A DNA stretch of 64,000 bases from Streptococcus halotolerans (GCF_001598035.1 NZ_CP014835.1:1897001-1961000); one strand, 5' to 3'; positions 26,465-36,433 are shown, counted from the first letter of the stretch. The notes: generated by a model from the letters alone, not told the origin. Numbers and translations are program-made.

Positions 26465-27346
26465 ATGGCAATCGTTTCAGCAGAAAAATTCGTCCAAGCA
26501 GCTCGTGACAACGGCTATGCTGTAGGTGGATTTAACACAAACAACCTTGAATGGACACAAGCTATTTTGCGCGCAGCAGAAGCTAAACAAGCTCCAGTTC
26601 TTATCCAAACTTCAATGGGTGCTGCTAAATATATGGGTGGTTACAAAGTATGTCAATCACTTATTGCTAACCTTGTAGAGTCAATGGGTATCACTGTACC
26701 AGTTGCTATTCACCTTGACCACGGTCACTATGAAGATGCACTTGAGTGTATCGAAGTTGGTTACACTTCAATCATGTTTGACGGTTCACACCTTCCAATC
26801 GAAGAAAACCTTGAAAAAGCTAAAGAAGTTGTTGCTTTGGCACACGCTAAAGGTGTTTCTGTAGAAGCTGAAGTTGGTACAATCGGCGGTGAAGAAGACG
26901 GTATCATTGGTAGCGGAGAACTTGCACCAGTTGAAGACGCTAAAGCTATGGTTGAAACTGGGATCGACTTCTTGGCTGCTGGTATCGGTAACATCCACGG
27001 TCCATACCCAGAAAACTGGGCAGGTCTTGATCTTGACCACTTGAAGAAATTGACAGAAGCTGTACCTGGTTTCCCAATCGTACTTCACGGTGGATCAGGT
27101 ATTCCTGATGATCAAATCCAAGCTGCTATCAAACTTGGTGTTGCTAAAGTTAACGTTAACACTGAAAGCCAAATCGCCTTCTCTAATGCGACACGTGCAT
27201 TTGCTCGTGCCTACGATGCAGACGAAGCAACTTATGACGGTAAGAAACTCTTCGACCCACGTAAGTTCCTTGCTGACGGTTTCAAAGCTGTTCAAGGTGC
27301 TGTTGAAGAACGTATCGACGTCTTCGGATCAGCAGATAAAGCTTAA
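26465..27346 (+). CDS. fba: Class II fructose-bisphosphate aldolase
   Basis: 293 residues. Zn-dependent glycolytic enzyme that splits fructose-1,6-bisphosphate to dihydroxyacetone phosphate and glyceraldehyde-3-phosphate. Metal and substrate motifs are visible: AIHLDHGHYEDALECI (zinc His and catalytic Asp), VEAEVGTIGGEEDG, GIGNIHGPYP and VLHGGSGIPDDQI, with the NVNTE phosphate loop. A strong AGGAGG site precedes the ATG and codon use is of the highly expressed type. It ends before a terminator. Confidence 0.98.
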   Translation: MAIVSAEKFVQAARDNGYAVGGFNTNNLEWTQAILRAAEAKQAPVLIQTSMGAAKYMGGYKVCQSLIANLVESMGITVPVAIHLDHGHYEDALECIEVGYTSIMFDGSHLPIEENLEKAKEVVALAHAKGVSVEAEVGTIGGEEDGIIGSGELAPVEDAKAMVETGIDFLAAGIGNIHGPYPENWAGLDLDHLKKLTEAVPGFPIVLHGGSGIPDDQIQAAIKLGVAKVNVNTESQIAFSNATRAFARAYDADEATYDGKKLFDPRKFLADGFKAVQGAVEERIDVFGSADKA

Positions 27347-27362
27347 TTTAAGATTTATGACT

Positions 27363-27389
27363 AAAACCAGCCGTAAGGTTGGTTTTTTG
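27363..27389 (+). terminator. Terminator after fba
   Basis: AACCAGCC / GGTTGGTT with a GTAA loop, followed by TTTTTTG. Confidence 0.85.
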
Positions 27390-27663
27390 TCGTCAAAAGT
27401 TTTAGATAGTAGTCCAATTTCAAATGCCATTTAGAATGAAGTTAAAAACTGTATGGAGAATTCAGAATCTAAACATGGCTCCTTTTTTGTTAGGAATCAA
27501 TTTTTGACGGAGTTTTTTTACTGTTTTTGTCAATTGTTTAAGCATGATTGGGGCTAGCCCTAACACTTTTCATCAATCCAGCTCTTAACAAATAGAACCT
27601 GTTGTATTTAAGGTAACACTTTCATTTTATTTTTCAGAAAACCAAAAGAATGATAAAAATATC
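27390..27663. other. Gene-free stretch between fba and rpmB
   Basis: About 270 bp with stops in all frames; I see no gene, repeat or strong hairpin here. Confidence 0.5.
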
Positions 27664-27692
27664 TTGTTTTGTTTTTGGGTTTCTGCTATAAT
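27664..27692 (+). promoter_or_regulatory. Promoter of rpmB
   Basis: TTGTTT (27664-27669), a 17 bp spacer and TATAAT (27687-27692) with an upstream TG. Confidence 0.6.
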
Positions 27693-27750
27693 AGTAAGGT
27701 ATGTGGTGCTAGCACATCCAAACATATTCTACGTAGGAGGAAAACACGAA

Positions 27751-27939
27751 ATGGCTAAAGTATGTTATTTTACAGGTCGTAAGACTATGTCAGCTAACAA
27801 CCGTTCACACGCGATGAACAAAACAAAACGTACAGCAAAACCAAATCTTCAAAAAGTTACTGTTCTTGTTGACGGTAAACCTAAAAAAGTTTGGGCTTCA
27901 GCTCGTGCCCTTAAATCAGGTAAAGTTGAGCGCGTTTAA
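27751..27939 (+). CDS. rpmB: 50S ribosomal protein L28
   Basis: 62 residues, highly basic. It begins [20 protein letters not shown] and continues with the [14 protein letters not shown] segment, both diagnostic of bacterial L28. The start is ATG 27751 after GTAGGAGGAAAACACGAA; the longer open frame upstream covers the promoter and a small GTGCTAGCAC palindrome in the 5' UTR and is not coding. Confidence 0.97.
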   Translation: MAKVCYFTGRKTMSANNRSHAMNKTKRTAKPNLQKVTVLVDGKPKKVWASARALKSGKVERV

Positions 27940-28060
27940 TAGTTAAAGAAGTTGGATGTTTGTCATCTAGCTTTTTTATTTCCTCAAAGTATTATCTTTT
28001 TTTACAAAGTCTCTCTATTATGATAAAATGAAGTGATAAAAACTTTTTGAGGTAGTGAAT

Positions 28061-28426
28061 ATGACTGTAAAAATCAATACAAAAGATGGTCAAATTGAAC
28101 TCTTAGACGATGTTATTGCAACAGTCGTTGGGGGTTCGGCAACAGAGATTTTTGGTGTTGTTGGTATGGCTAGTAAAAGCGCTATTAAAGACAATTTCCA
28201 AGCCCTTCTTCGTAAAGAAAACTACGCAAAAGGTGTTGTTGTCAAATCAACAGAATCAGGAATTTCCGTAGATGTTTACACTGTAATGAGTTATGGTGTG
28301 AAAATCAGTGAGGTTTCCAAAAACATTCAAGAACGTGTCAAGTTTAATTTAGAAAATCAACTAGGCATTTCAGCTGAAACAGTGAATGTTTATGTTCAAA
28401 ATATCAAGGTTGTAGGAGAAGAGTAG
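28061..28426 (+). CDS. Asp23/Gls24 family envelope stress protein (YloU)
   Basis: 121-residue Asp23/DUF322 domain protein. It begins with VKINTKDGQIELLDDVIATVVGGSATEIFGVVGM, the family core, and ends with INVYVQNI-like strands (VNVYVQNIKVVGEE). It precedes fakA in most Firmicutes. ATG 28061 is used because GAGGT lies 7 nt upstream; an in-frame GTG at 28055 is too close to that site. The stop overlaps the fakA GTG (TAGTG). Confidence 0.92.
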   Translation: MTVKINTKDGQIELLDDVIATVVGGSATEIFGVVGMASKSAIKDNFQALLRKENYAKGVVVKSTESGISVDVYTVMSYGVKISEVSKNIQERVKFNLENQLGISAETVNVYVQNIKVVGEE

Positions 28427-30096
28427 TGTCAAATATTACAACAAGTTTATTCCAAGAAATGGTTCAAGCAGCAGCTACACGTCTTGGTAAACAAGCTGAA
28501 TATGTCAATTCCTTAAATGTCTTTCCAGTTCCAGATGGTGACACTGGGACAAACATGGGGATGACTATGGATAATGGAGCTAAGGAAGTTGCTGATAAGC
28601 CTGCGACAACTGTCGGCCAGGTTGGTCAGATTTTGTCTAAGGGTCTATTGATGGGTGCTCGTGGAAACTCAGGTGTTATCACTTCACAATTGTTTCGCGG
28701 TTTTGGACAAAGTATTAAAGACCTTGATGAACTAGATGGTAAAGCTTTAGCTGATGCCTTTCAATCAGGTGTAGAAGTTGCCTATAAGGCCGTTATGAAG
28801 CCTGTTGAAGGAACCATTTTGACAGTTTCACGTGGTGCCGCAACAGCAGCGAAAAATAAGGCTGAAGTGTCAAATGATGCTACTGAAGTAATGCGTGCAG
28901 CAGTTGATGGTGCAAAAGCGGCTCTTTTAAAAACGCCTGATTTACTTCCCGTTCTTAAAGAGGTAGGAGTGGTTGATTCTGGTGGTCAGGGACTCGTTTA
29001 CATTTACGAAGGTTTTTTGGCAGCCTTGACAGGTGACTATTTATCTTCAGAAGACTTCCAAGCAACGCCTGCAACTATGTCTGAGATGATTAACGCTGAA
29101 CACCATAAATCCGTAGCCGGTCATGTAGCGACTGAAGATATTACTTTTGGTTACTGTACTGAAATTATGGTAGCGCTTGGTAAAGGTCCAACACATGTTA
29201 AAGAATTTAATTATGAAGAATTTCAAGGTTATTTGAGTGGTATTGGTGACTCACTTCTAGTGGTTAATGACGATGAAATTGTCAAAGTACACGTTCATAC
29301 TGAGGATCCAGGACTTGTTATGCAAGAAGGCTTAAAGTACGGGTCTCTTGTTAAAGTTAAAGTTGATAACATGCGTAATCAGCATGATGAAGTTCTTGAG
29401 AGAACAAGTTCAGAAGCGTCTGTAACTCCGAAGGAAACAAAAGAGTATGGCGTGATCGCAGTCGTAGCTGGAGAAGGATTGGCAGATATTTTTAAAGCGC
29501 AGGGTGCGGATTATATTATTTCTGGTGGTCAGACAATGAATCCATCAACTGAAGATATTGTTAAAGCTATTGAAGAAGTTAATGCTAAGAATGTTATTAT
29601 CTTACCAAACAATAAAAATATCTTTATGGCTGCTCAATCAGCAGCAGATGTCGTGGACATCCCAGCAGCAGTTGTGGAATCTCGTACCGTACCACAAGGT
29701 TTGACGAGTCTTTTAGCTTTTGATCCCTCTAAAACTTTGGAGGATAACGTAGTGGCTATGTCTGCTAGCTTATCTGACGTTGTTAGTGGTAGCGTCACCT
29801 TGGCTGTTCGTGATACGACAATCGATGGTCTTGAAATTCATGAAAATGATATTTTGGGAATGGTTGATGGTAAAATTCTGGTTTCCACCCCTGATATGGA
29901 AGCGGCTCTCTTATCGACATTTGAAAAAATGTTAGATGAAGATAGTGAAATTGTAACCATCTACGTTGGGGAAGATGGAGAGCAAGAATTGGCAGAGTCA
30001 ATTGCTGACAAGCTTGAAGCAACTCATGAAGATGTAGAAGTTGAGATCCATACTGGAAGCCAACCTGTCTACCCTTACTTGATGAGCGTTGAATGA
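28426..30096 (+). CDS. fakA: Fatty acid kinase catalytic subunit FakA (DAK domain, YloV)
   Basis: 556 residues. Phosphorylates FakB-bound fatty acids with ATP, giving acyl-phosphate for phospholipid synthesis. The N-terminal DhaL-like kinase domain (to about 200) has LNVFPVPDGDTGTNMGMTM (Mg-binding Asp residues) and GARGNSGVITSQLFRGF. A middle domain (about 210-330) contains DPGLVMQ and HVHTED, and the C-terminal DegV-like FakA domain has GGQTMNPS and the NNKNIFMAA segment. The GTG start overlaps the yloU stop. The DegV protein at 13.1 kb is a candidate partner. Confidence 0.95.
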   Translation: MSNITTSLFQEMVQAAATRLGKQAEYVNSLNVFPVPDGDTGTNMGMTMDNGAKEVADKPATTVGQVGQILSKGLLMGARGNSGVITSQLFRGFGQSIKDLDELDGKALADAFQSGVEVAYKAVMKPVEGTILTVSRGAATAAKNKAEVSNDATEVMRAAVDGAKAALLKTPDLLPVLKEVGVVDSGGQGLVYIYEGFLAALTGDYLSSEDFQATPATMSEMINAEHHKSVAGHVATEDITFGYCTEIMVALGKGPTHVKEFNYEEFQGYLSGIGDSLLVVNDDEIVKVHVHTEDPGLVMQEGLKYGSLVKVKVDNMRNQHDEVLERTSSEASVTPKETKEYGVIAVVAGEGLADIFKAQGADYIISGGQTMNPSTEDIVKAIEEVNAKNVIILPNNKNIFMAAQSAADVVDIPAAVVESRTVPQGLTSLLAFDPSKTLEDNVVAMSASLSDVVSGSVTLAVRDTTIDGLEIHENDILGMVDGKILVSTPDMEAALLSTFEKMLDEDSEIVTIYVGEDGEQELAESIADKLEATHEDVEVEIHTGSQPVYPYLMSVE

Positions 30097-30107
30097 TGAT
30101 TATGAAT

Positions 30108-30144
30108 AAAAAAGTCTGAGTGTCATTTGGCACTCAGGCTTTTT
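30108..30144 (+). terminator. Terminator after fakA
   Basis: AAAAGTCTGAGTG pairs with CACTCAGGCTTTTT. Confidence 0.85.
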
Positions 30145-30146
30145 GG

Positions 30147-30420
30147 GTACGACAGGCATGCCATAAATCTGAGGTGAAAGTCCTCTGAGGGCACCAGTTG
30201 TCGGTGAAGTCAATAACGATTTCCGAGCTGGACTATCGTGAGGAGGTAGCAGATTGAAATAGTCTGAGGATAGACTGTCTTAGGTCTGACGCTAGAAACT
30301 GAAACCATCAGAGGAAGGCATGGCGAAATCGTGACACTACGAACAGAAAAAAACGTGATAGTAAGGCGTACGTAGTGGATAAGGGGCTCAAAATGCTAAA
30401 GTCCCAAAAGGTAGTTGTCA
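30147..30420 (+). mobile_element. Probable group II intron remnant (5' domain I only)
   Basis: Starts GTACGACAGGCATG three bases after the fakA terminator T run. It continues with segments typical of bacterial group II intron 5' ends (AAATCTGAGGTGAAAGTCC, GGCGAAATCGTGACACTACGAACAG, TAAGGCGTACGTAGTGGATAAGG). The first ~37 bp closely match the sequence at 54742. No reverse transcriptase/maturase frame and no domain V are present. Placement right after a terminator fits class C introns. Confidence 0.5.
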
Positions 30421-30930
30421 CCTATATGTGTTAATTACAAGAGTAATTGAATAATGGACTATTGCAAGAAAATAGAAATGACATCTAACCTTAACATTAT
30501 CTATGAGCTTTCTAAGAATTAATGACATAGCATTTCATCATGAATGGTTACTATGTCAGTAGTAGAATAAACGACAAGTGCGACATTGTCCCGTAGCCTT
30601 ATTTTCTCTATTTTCATTCTACTATTAATAGTAACAGGAATCAAGTTGTTCGAAATGTCTGATAAACCAAGCTTTACTCTGTTATGAGTTAGCCTTATCA
30701 GTATTTCGTAGTGGTGGGAAACTTGTCTCTTTGACATTTGTTAGTAATGGCTTGATGAATTAGTCTTTTATTGCTCTTACAATAACAAGAGGATATGAGG
30801 TTTGGTTGATAGATGAAAGAAATGGTTTGATGTGTTTATCGTTTTTACATTAGAAGTTTATTTAATGAAAATAGATATTATATCTAACCAATCCATTATT
30901 TTCTTATTTTTTCAATAACTATTAGGTGGA
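30421..30930. other. Gene-free stretch before the SPFH gene
   Basis: About 500 AT-rich bases with no supported gene. It may be decayed remainder of the intron insertion. Confidence 0.5.
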
Positions 30931-30933
30931 TAT

Positions 30934-30961
30934 TTGACACTGCTTTCATACTTGATATAAT
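30934..30961 (+). promoter_or_regulatory. Promoter of the SPFH gene
   Basis: TTGACA (30934-30939), a 16 bp spacer and TATAAT (30956-30961). Confidence 0.7.
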
Positions 30962-30995
30962 AATAGTATTAAACGTTTCAGGAGGAACTGTTACT

Positions 30996-31883
30996 ATGGC
31001 ACTTATTTTTCCGCTTGTCATCTTGATTATTGTTTTGACCATAATTGCTAGTACACTTTATGTGGTCAGACAGCAGTCGGTGGCTATTATAGAACGCTTT
31101 GGTAAATATCAAACCATATCGACTAGTGGCATTCATGTGCGATTACCATTTGGTATTGATAAGATTGCTGCGCGTGTGCAATTACGTCTACTTCAAAGTG
31201 AAATTATTGTTGAAACAAAGACAAAAGACAATGTCTTTGTCACACTTAATATTGCTACTCAATACCGCGTCAATGAGCAAAATGTTATTGACGCTTATTA
31301 CAAATTGATGAAACCTGAAGCACAGATCAAATCATATATTGAGGATGCCTTGCGTTCATCAGTTCCTAAATTAACCTTGGACGAATTGTTTGAGAAAAAA
31401 GATGAAATCGCTTTGGAAGTACAACATCAAGTTGCTGAAGAAATGTCAACTTATGGTTATATCATTGTTAAAACCTTGATTACTAAGGTTGAGCCAGATG
31501 CTGAAGTTAAGCAGTCAATGAATGAAATCAATGCAGCTCAACGTAAACGTGTGGCCGCACAGGAGTTAGCAGAAGCCGATAAAATTAAGATTGTTACAGC
31601 AGCTTCAGCTGAAGCTGAAAAAGACCGTCTACATGGGGTAGGTATTGCCCAACAACGTAAGGCTATTGTTGATGGGTTGGCAGACTCTATTCAAGAACTT
31701 AAGGATGCCAATATTAGTTTGAATGAGGAAGAAATCATGTCTATCCTTTTAACCAATCAATACCTTGATACACTCAATACTTTCGCTGCAAATGGTAATC
31801 AAACCATCTTTTTACCCAATACACCTAATGGTGTCGATGATATTCGAACTCAGGTATTATCAGCTTTAAAAGCAAATAAGTAA
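30996..31883 (+). CDS. SPFH/Band 7 (stomatin-like) membrane protein
   Basis: 295 residues. One N-terminal transmembrane helix (about 4-24) is followed by the band-7 domain, with QQSVAIIERFGKYQTISTSGIHVRLPFGIDKIA and LQSEIIVETKTKDNVFVTLN. An alanine/glutamate-rich coiled coil (AQELAEADKIKIVTAASAEAEKDRL) is typical of QmcA/stomatin proteins. Such proteins build membrane microdomain scaffolds and often regulate membrane proteases. No NfeD partner is adjacent. Confidence 0.92.
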   Translation: MALIFPLVILIIVLTIIASTLYVVRQQSVAIIERFGKYQTISTSGIHVRLPFGIDKIAARVQLRLLQSEIIVETKTKDNVFVTLNIATQYRVNEQNVIDAYYKLMKPEAQIKSYIEDALRSSVPKLTLDELFEKKDEIALEVQHQVAEEMSTYGYIIVKTLITKVEPDAEVKQSMNEINAAQRKRVAAQELAEADKIKIVTAASAEAEKDRLHGVGIAQQRKAIVDGLADSIQELKDANISLNEEEIMSILLTNQYLDTLNTFAANGNQTIFLPNTPNGVDDIRTQVLSALKANK

Positions 31884-31942
31884 ACTAAAAAGCCAAGAGA
31901 TGTGTTTCTCTTGTCTTTTTTGGTTATGTGGCTTTAAGCCCA

Positions 31943-32690
31943 GTCTCGCTCCGATAGGTGCGAGACAAATAAACCACCCGCTATGCGGGTGCGCATCGAC
32001 TGTTATACAAAAAAATCTCCAAACGCAATACAATAAAGGTGTTCAAGCCTACTGTAAAGCGAAAGGAGATAATGATGTGGCACAAAAGGCACATAGTTTA
32101 TCACACACAAAATGGATGTGTAAATATCACATTGTGTTTACCCTTAAGTATAGACGAAAAGTCATTTATCATCAAAATAGAAGCAGTTTGGGCGAGATAT
32201 TTCGCCGATTATGCAGTTATAAGGGGGTAGAAATTATAGAAGGACATCTGATGCCAGACCATGTTCATATGCTAGTGAGCATCCCACCACGAATAAGTGT
32301 ATCAAGTTTCATGGGATACCTAAAAGGTAAAAGTGCCTTAATGATGTTTGATAAACACGCCAATTTAAAATATAAATTTGGGAACCGCCCATTTTTGGGC
32401 AGAGGGATATTACGTGAGTACGGTCGGTCTCAATGAAGCCACGATAAAGAAATATATTCAAGAACAAGAGAAGCATGATATAGCACTAGATAAGTTGAGT
32501 GTGAAAGAGTATGAAGATCCCTTTAGGGATAGTGGCAAGTAGTACCACTGCCTCTTTGAGAGGCTAGCGACGGGTCAAGAGCAGTGAGGCTTGAACAAAG
32601 TGAAAGCCAGCGTCTTTAGGCGCTGGCTGGTAATGTGGGCTTATAGCCCCGGTTCAAACCACCCGTTAGACGGGTGGTCATGATTGATGA
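31943..32690 (+). mobile_element. IS200/IS605-family element (IS200 type, ends approximate)
   Basis: A single tnpA flanked by subterminal hairpins without terminal inverted repeats, as in IS200-type elements: TCTCGC/GCGAGA (about 31944-31965) and ACCCGC/GCGGGT (about 31975-31990) on the left, ACCACCCGT/ACGGGTGGT (32658-32678) on the right. No tnpB is present. Confidence 0.75.
32077..32542 (+). pseudogene. tnpA: IS200-type TnpA transposase, frameshifted
   Basis: HUH transposase beginning at GTG 32077 (AAAGGAGATAATGAT before it): AQKAHSLSHTKWMCKYHIVF, with the HUH motif in LMPDHVHMLVSIPP. At GGGAACCGCCCATTTTTGG one extra C (about 32387-32389) shifts the frame. The original frame would read NRHFWAEGYYVSTVGLNEATIKKY and contains the catalytic Tyr region, and it stays open to TAG 32540-32542. 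The frame as it stands ends at 32436. Confidence 0.85.
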
Positions 32691-32700
32691 CATAATAGTA

Positions 32701-32820
32701 TTAGTTACTTTTGCCTCTGCGTTTGAAGTCGTGGATGATTTTAAGAGCACGTTTACGTGTCTTGATATTTGGACTTTTAAGACGACGGTAGGCTGATGAA
32801 AGATCTGTTTTTTCTGCCAT
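32701..32820 (-). CDS. 39-residue basic protein (putative metal homeostasis protein)
   Basis: MAEKTDLSSAYRRLKSPNIK and a Lys/Arg-rich remainder ending FKRRGKSN. The small basic protein is conserved in streptococci, where I recall the label putative metal homeostasis protein; its mechanism is unknown to me. The ATG is fixed by TAAGGAGGAAACC just upstream on the minus strand; a longer in-frame extension lacks a ribosome site and crosses the promoter. A near-perfect AdcR-type zinc box and an 18 bp palindrome lie upstream. Confidence 0.7.
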   Translation of the reverse strand: MAEKTDLSSAYRRLKSPNIKTRKRALKIIHDFKRRGKSN

Positions 32821-32840
32821 GGTTTCCTCCTTATAAAAAG

Positions 32841-32858
32841 TAGTCATTGCAATGACTA
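32841..32858. promoter_or_regulatory. Perfect 18 bp palindrome in the leader of the small metal gene
   Basis: TAGTCATTG / CAATGACTA with no spacer, 20 bp before the start codon. Either an operator or a 5' UTR hairpin next to the Shine-Dalgarno. Confidence 0.6.
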
Positions 32859-32879
32859 TCTCATGATAACATAAAATAG

Positions 32880-32891
32880 TTAACCGGTAAA
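32880..32891. promoter_or_regulatory. AdcR-like (zinc repressor) operator
   Basis: TTAACCGGTAAA matches the streptococcal AdcR consensus TTAACYRGTTAA at 11 of 12 positions. It lies 60 bp upstream of the 39-residue protein's start, in the position of the -35 region. Confidence 0.55.
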
Positions 32892-32927
32892 GTATTTTGT
32901 GATGACATTTTGACAATTACCTTTATT

Positions 32928-33033
32928 TATACTCAATGAAGGCCAAAAGCAAACCAGGCGATGATGATGCGAATAGAACTGAAGTTTATCGAACCAAGTC
33001 AGTAACCCCCGCTTTTGATTTTCGAAGGTTATT
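32928..33033 (+). repeat. 106 bp interspersed repeat, family B copy 1 (RUP-like)
   Basis: Begins TATACTCAATGAA and ends TTTTGATTTTCGAAGGTTATTA. The core ATAGAACTGAAGTT and surrounding positions match the reverse complement of 38813-38919. Its ends resemble the pneumococcal repeat with TACTCAATGAAAATC / GATTTTCGAAGAGTA ends. Confidence 0.8.
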
Positions 33034-33070
33034 AGAAGCATAAGATTGTTGTCTTTAATTGATAGCAGAT

Positions 33071-33096
33071 AAAAAGAGCTGACTATGTCAACTCTC
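33071..33096 (-). terminator. Terminator of the amino-acid ABC operon
   Basis: On the minus strand AGAGTTGAC pairs with GTCAGCTCT, followed by TTTTTATC. Confidence 0.75.
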
Positions 33097-33107
33097 TGAT
33101 ATTATCT

Positions 33108-33848
33108 TTAATTCAAGAAGCGTTTCAAGAATTCTTTAGTGCGTTCTTCTTGCGGATTTTCAAAAATTTGTTGTGGCGATCCTTCCTCAGCGATGACTCC
33201 CTTATCCATGAAAATGACACGATCAGAAACATCACGAGCGAATTCCATTTCATGAGTTACGATAATCATCGTTAGGCCTGATTTAGCTAAATCTTGCATC
33301 GTTTTAAGCACTTCGCCGACCATTTCTGGGTCAAGAGCAGAAGTTGGTTCATCAAATAAGATGGCTTCTGGATCAACGGATAGAGCGCGAGCGATGGCCA
33401 CACGTTGCTTTTGTCCACCAGATAATTGACTAGGACGAGCCTTCCAATAGCGTTCTCCCATACCGACTTTTTCAAGGTTTTCTTTGGCAATGGCTTCAGC
33501 TTCAGGACGGCTGCGTTTTAGTACAGTCGTTTGCGCCACAATAGCATTTTCTAAAACATTTAGATTGTCAAAAAGGTTAAACGATTGGAATACCATACCA
33601 AGTTTTTCTCGATAAGTGGTTAGTGGGTAGCCTTTTTCGAGAACATTCTCACCATGATAGATAATGTTACCTTCTGTTGGAATCTCTAATAAGTTAATCG
33701 AACGAAGGAGGGTTGACTTACCGGAACCAGATGAACCGATGATAGAGATAACCTCACCTTTATTGATACTTAATGAAATGTCCTTGAGAACTTCATTGTT
33801 ACCAAATGATTTTTTGAGATGTTTGATTTCTAAAATAGGATTAGTCAT
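33108..33848 (-). CDS. Polar amino acid ABC transporter, ATP-binding protein
   Basis: 246-residue ATPase of the GlnQ/HisP type. Walker [11 protein letters not shown]-loop [12 protein letters not shown] signature [15 protein letters not shown], Walker [14 protein letters not shown] and H-loop [10 protein letters not shown] are all present. The start is the ATG at 33848, which overlaps the permease gene's stop by 8 bases (ATGACTAA). It forms a two-gene importer with the fused binding-protein/permease. Confidence 0.95.
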   Translation of the reverse strand: MTNPILEIKHLKKSFGNNEVLKDISLSINKGEVISIIGSSGSGKSTLLRSINLLEIPTEGNIIYHGENVLEKGYPLTTYREKLGMVFQSFNLFDNLNVLENAIVAQTTVLKRSRPEAEAIAKENLEKVGMGERYWKARPSQLSGGQKQRVAIARALSVDPEAILFDEPTSALDPEMVGEVLKTMQDLAKSGLTMIIVTHEMEFARDVSDRVIFMDKGVIAEEGSPQQIFENPQEERTKEFLKRFLN

Positions 33849-35409
33849 GTGCCACCTCCTCAACTTGCATTTGGTTAGCACCAGTAGTATAAGTGTCGAC
33901 GTCCATACGACGCTCAATGAATCGAAGGATACGGGTCACAGTAAAGGTCAATACGAAATAGATAACGGCGATAACTGTGAAGGTTTGGAAATATTGGTAG
34001 GTTTGTGTTGCGACAGTATTCCCAGAGAAGTAAAGTTCCACAACGGAGATAACGTTCAATACGGAAGTATCTTTGATATTGATAACGAACTCATTACCAG
34101 TAGCAGGTAAGATATTGCGGATAACTTGTGGTAAGACAATTTTACGCATGGTCTGGTTATGGTTAAAACCAAGTGCAGTAGCGGCTTCGAATTGTCCTTT
34201 ATCAACGGCAAAGATACCACCACGCACGATTTCACTCATATAGGCACCTGTGTTGATTGAAACAATGAAAATAGCAGCTAGGGTACGGTCAAGAGAGACC
34301 CCAAAGGCTTGGGCAGTTCCATAATAGATAACCATGGATTGTACAATCATCGGAGTGCCACGGAAAATTTCGATATAAATGTTGAGTAGCCAACCAAAGA
34401 GTTTTTGAAGAATGGCAAGAGCCTTGTTGCTGGCTTTAGGAGCTGTACGGTAGACACCAATCAAGAGACCAATGATAGTCCCAATGACAGTCCCTAAAAT
34501 GGAAATCAAGAGTGTGATACCGGTACCGCGAAGCAATTGTTCCCAGTTGTTTTTGACGATATCAGCAACCTGCCCAAAGAAACTCTTAGCAGCTTCGTCA
34601 TCGCTATTATCCGAAGGTTGTTCGGCAATCATTTTATCCATCAGTTTGATGCGATCACTTTCAGAAATAGTGGCGAGCACGTCATTAACCTGCGATATAC
34701 GCTTATCTCCTTTACGCATACCGACAGCAGTAGCAGCGTTTGACTCGTCAACTTTAAAGCCAGGTTTCAAGGTAAGCATTTTAAATTTACTGTTAGCTTC
34801 CTGGGCAGTCAGGGCTTCTGGACGTTCAGAGATGTAAGCATCGATAACGCCTGAAGAGAGGGCTTGACGCATTTGAGAGAAGTCTCCCATAGGTGTTTGA
34901 GGATTAGCATCTTTTAAATCTGCAAGAAGGTCGACATGCCATACCCCTTGTTGGGCCGTCACTTTAGCATCTTTGAAATCTTTGATGGATGTTGCATTAG
35001 CATAATCACCATCTTTGGTGACCACAATGACTGGCTCACTAGTATAATAACTATTTGAGAAGGCAACTTCTTTTTTGCGTTCTTCAGTAGGACTCATACC
35101 TGCAGCAATCATGTCAATTTTGCCTGAAGTCAGGGCAGGAACGAGACCTTCCCATTTTGTCTTAACAACAAGGAGTTTTTTACCCATGCGTTTAGCAATC
35201 TTTTGTGCTACTTGGACATCGTACCCATTAGCATATTGCTTAGTTCCTTCAATTGGCGCAGCGCCATTTGAGTCATCATCTTGCGTCCAGTTAAAGGGGG
35301 CATAGGCAGCCTCCATCCCGACACGCAAGTACTCATCTGCTTGCGCTTTTGTTACTCCTCCGAATAATAGGAGTAAAGCTGCAAAACAGCCTAAAAAAAT
35401 CTTTTTCAT
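33841..35409 (-). CDS. Polar amino acid ABC transporter, fused substrate-binding protein and permease
   Basis: 522 residues in GlnP-type architecture. A signal peptide (about 1-24, ...GVTKAQA) and a single SBP_bac_3 domain (about 28-265, with [20 protein letters not shown] start, [15 protein letters not shown] and [12 protein letters not shown]) precede the permease (about 290-505) with the EAA-type loop [19 protein letters not shown]. It imports a polar amino acid, likely Gln/Glu, Cys or His class; the specificity is not readable from sequence. Confidence 0.94.
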   Translation of the reverse strand: MKKIFLGCFAALLLLFGGVTKAQADEYLRVGMEAAYAPFNWTQDDDSNGAAPIEGTKQYANGYDVQVAQKIAKRMGKKLLVVKTKWEGLVPALTSGKIDMIAAGMSPTEERKKEVAFSNSYYTSEPVIVVTKDGDYANATSIKDFKDAKVTAQQGVWHVDLLADLKDANPQTPMGDFSQMRQALSSGVIDAYISERPEALTAQEANSKFKMLTLKPGFKVDESNAATAVGMRKGDKRISQVNDVLATISESDRIKLMDKMIAEQPSDNSDDEAAKSFFGQVADIVKNNWEQLLRGTGITLLISILGTVIGTIIGLLIGVYRTAPKASNKALAILQKLFGWLLNIYIEIFRGTPMIVQSMVIYYGTAQAFGVSLDRTLAAIFIVSINTGAYMSEIVRGGIFAVDKGQFEAATALGFNHNQTMRKIVLPQVIRNILPATGNEFVINIKDTSVLNVISVVELYFSGNTVATQTYQYFQTFTVIAVIYFVLTFTVTRILRFIERRMDVDTYTTGANQMQVEEVAHD

Positions 35410-35552
35410 GAAAGACTCCTCATTTTTTATTGTGTCTTCTCCATTTTACAAGAAACCAGAGTCTATTTCAATATGAAATCACTTAAAATGAAGAATAATG
35501 ATGCAATAATCGTTTAATAATAATAGTTGCTGCGCCATTTTTGTGGATGTTT

Positions 35553-35561
35553 TGTTATAAT
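35553..35561 (+). promoter_or_regulatory. Extended -10 promoter of uppP
   Basis: TG-T-TATAAT, 29 bp before the uppP ATG. Confidence 0.5.
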
Positions 35562-35590
35562 AGAAGACAAGTTTAAATATAGGAGTTTGC

Positions 35591-36433
35591 ATGCTAATCA
35601 TAGAAATTTTAAAGGCTATCTTTTTTGGCATTGTCGAAGGTGTCACAGAGTGGCTTCCTGTATCAAGTACAGGTCATCTCATTTTAGTTCAAGAATTTCT
35701 TGCATTCAACCAGTCAAAAGACTTTGTTGATATGTTCAATATTGTGATTCAATTAGGGGCTATTTTAGCCGTTATTGTTATTTATTTCGAACGTTTAAAT
35801 CCATTTCAACCTGGAAAAACGAAGCTAGACATTCAGTTAACTTGGCAGCTTTGGTTAAAAGTTGTCATAGCTTGTATTCCATCAATTTTAGTTGCTCTAC
35901 CTTTTGATGATTGGTTCGAGCGTCATTTTAATGCTATGTTTCCAGTAGCGGTTGCCTTGATTGTCTATGGTATTGCCTTTATTGTGATTGAGAAGCGTAA
36001 TGCAACGAGAGAGCCCAAAGTGACTGACTTGGCAAGGATGTCTTATAAGACAGCTTTGTTTATTGGTGTTTTCCAGGTGCTTGCCATTGTCCCAGGGACT
36101 AGCCGTTCGGGCGCTACGATTTTAGGAGCCATTATTTTAGGGACCAGTCGTTCTGTGGCGGCAGACTTTACCTTCTTCTTGGCTATTCCAACCATGTTTG
36201 GCTACAGTGGCTTGAAAGCTGTTAAGTTTTTTATTGATGGTAATGTTCTTAATATGCCACAAGTGCTGATCCTCTTGGTGGCTAGTGTTACTGCCTTTCT
36301 CGTCAGTCTTTACGCAATTAAGTTCTTGACAAATTATGTTAAGAGACATGATTTTACTGTCTTTGGTAAATATCGTATTGTTTTAGGGATTATTCTCATT
36401 CTTTATGCCTTAGTCAAGGCTGTCATTTTATAA
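35591..36433 (+). CDS. uppP: Undecaprenyl-diphosphatase (BacA/UppP)
   Basis: 280-residue integral membrane enzyme that dephosphorylates undecaprenyl diphosphate, recycling the peptidoglycan lipid carrier; more enzyme gives bacitracin resistance. The two active-site motifs are clear: [18 protein letters not shown] near the N-terminus and [11 protein letters not shown] near residue 172, with about eight hydrophobic helices. Start ATG follows TATAGGAGTTTGC. Monocistronic. Confidence 0.97.
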   Translation: MLIIEILKAIFFGIVEGVTEWLPVSSTGHLILVQEFLAFNQSKDFVDMFNIVIQLGAILAVIVIYFERLNPFQPGKTKLDIQLTWQLWLKVVIACIPSILVALPFDDWFERHFNAMFPVAVALIVYGIAFIVIEKRNATREPKVTDLARMSYKTALFIGVFQVLAIVPGTSRSGATILGAIILGTSRSVAADFTFFLAIPTMFGYSGLKAVKFFIDGNVLNMPQVLILLVASVTAFLVSLYAIKFLTNYVKRHDFTVFGKYRIVLGIILILYALVKAVIL

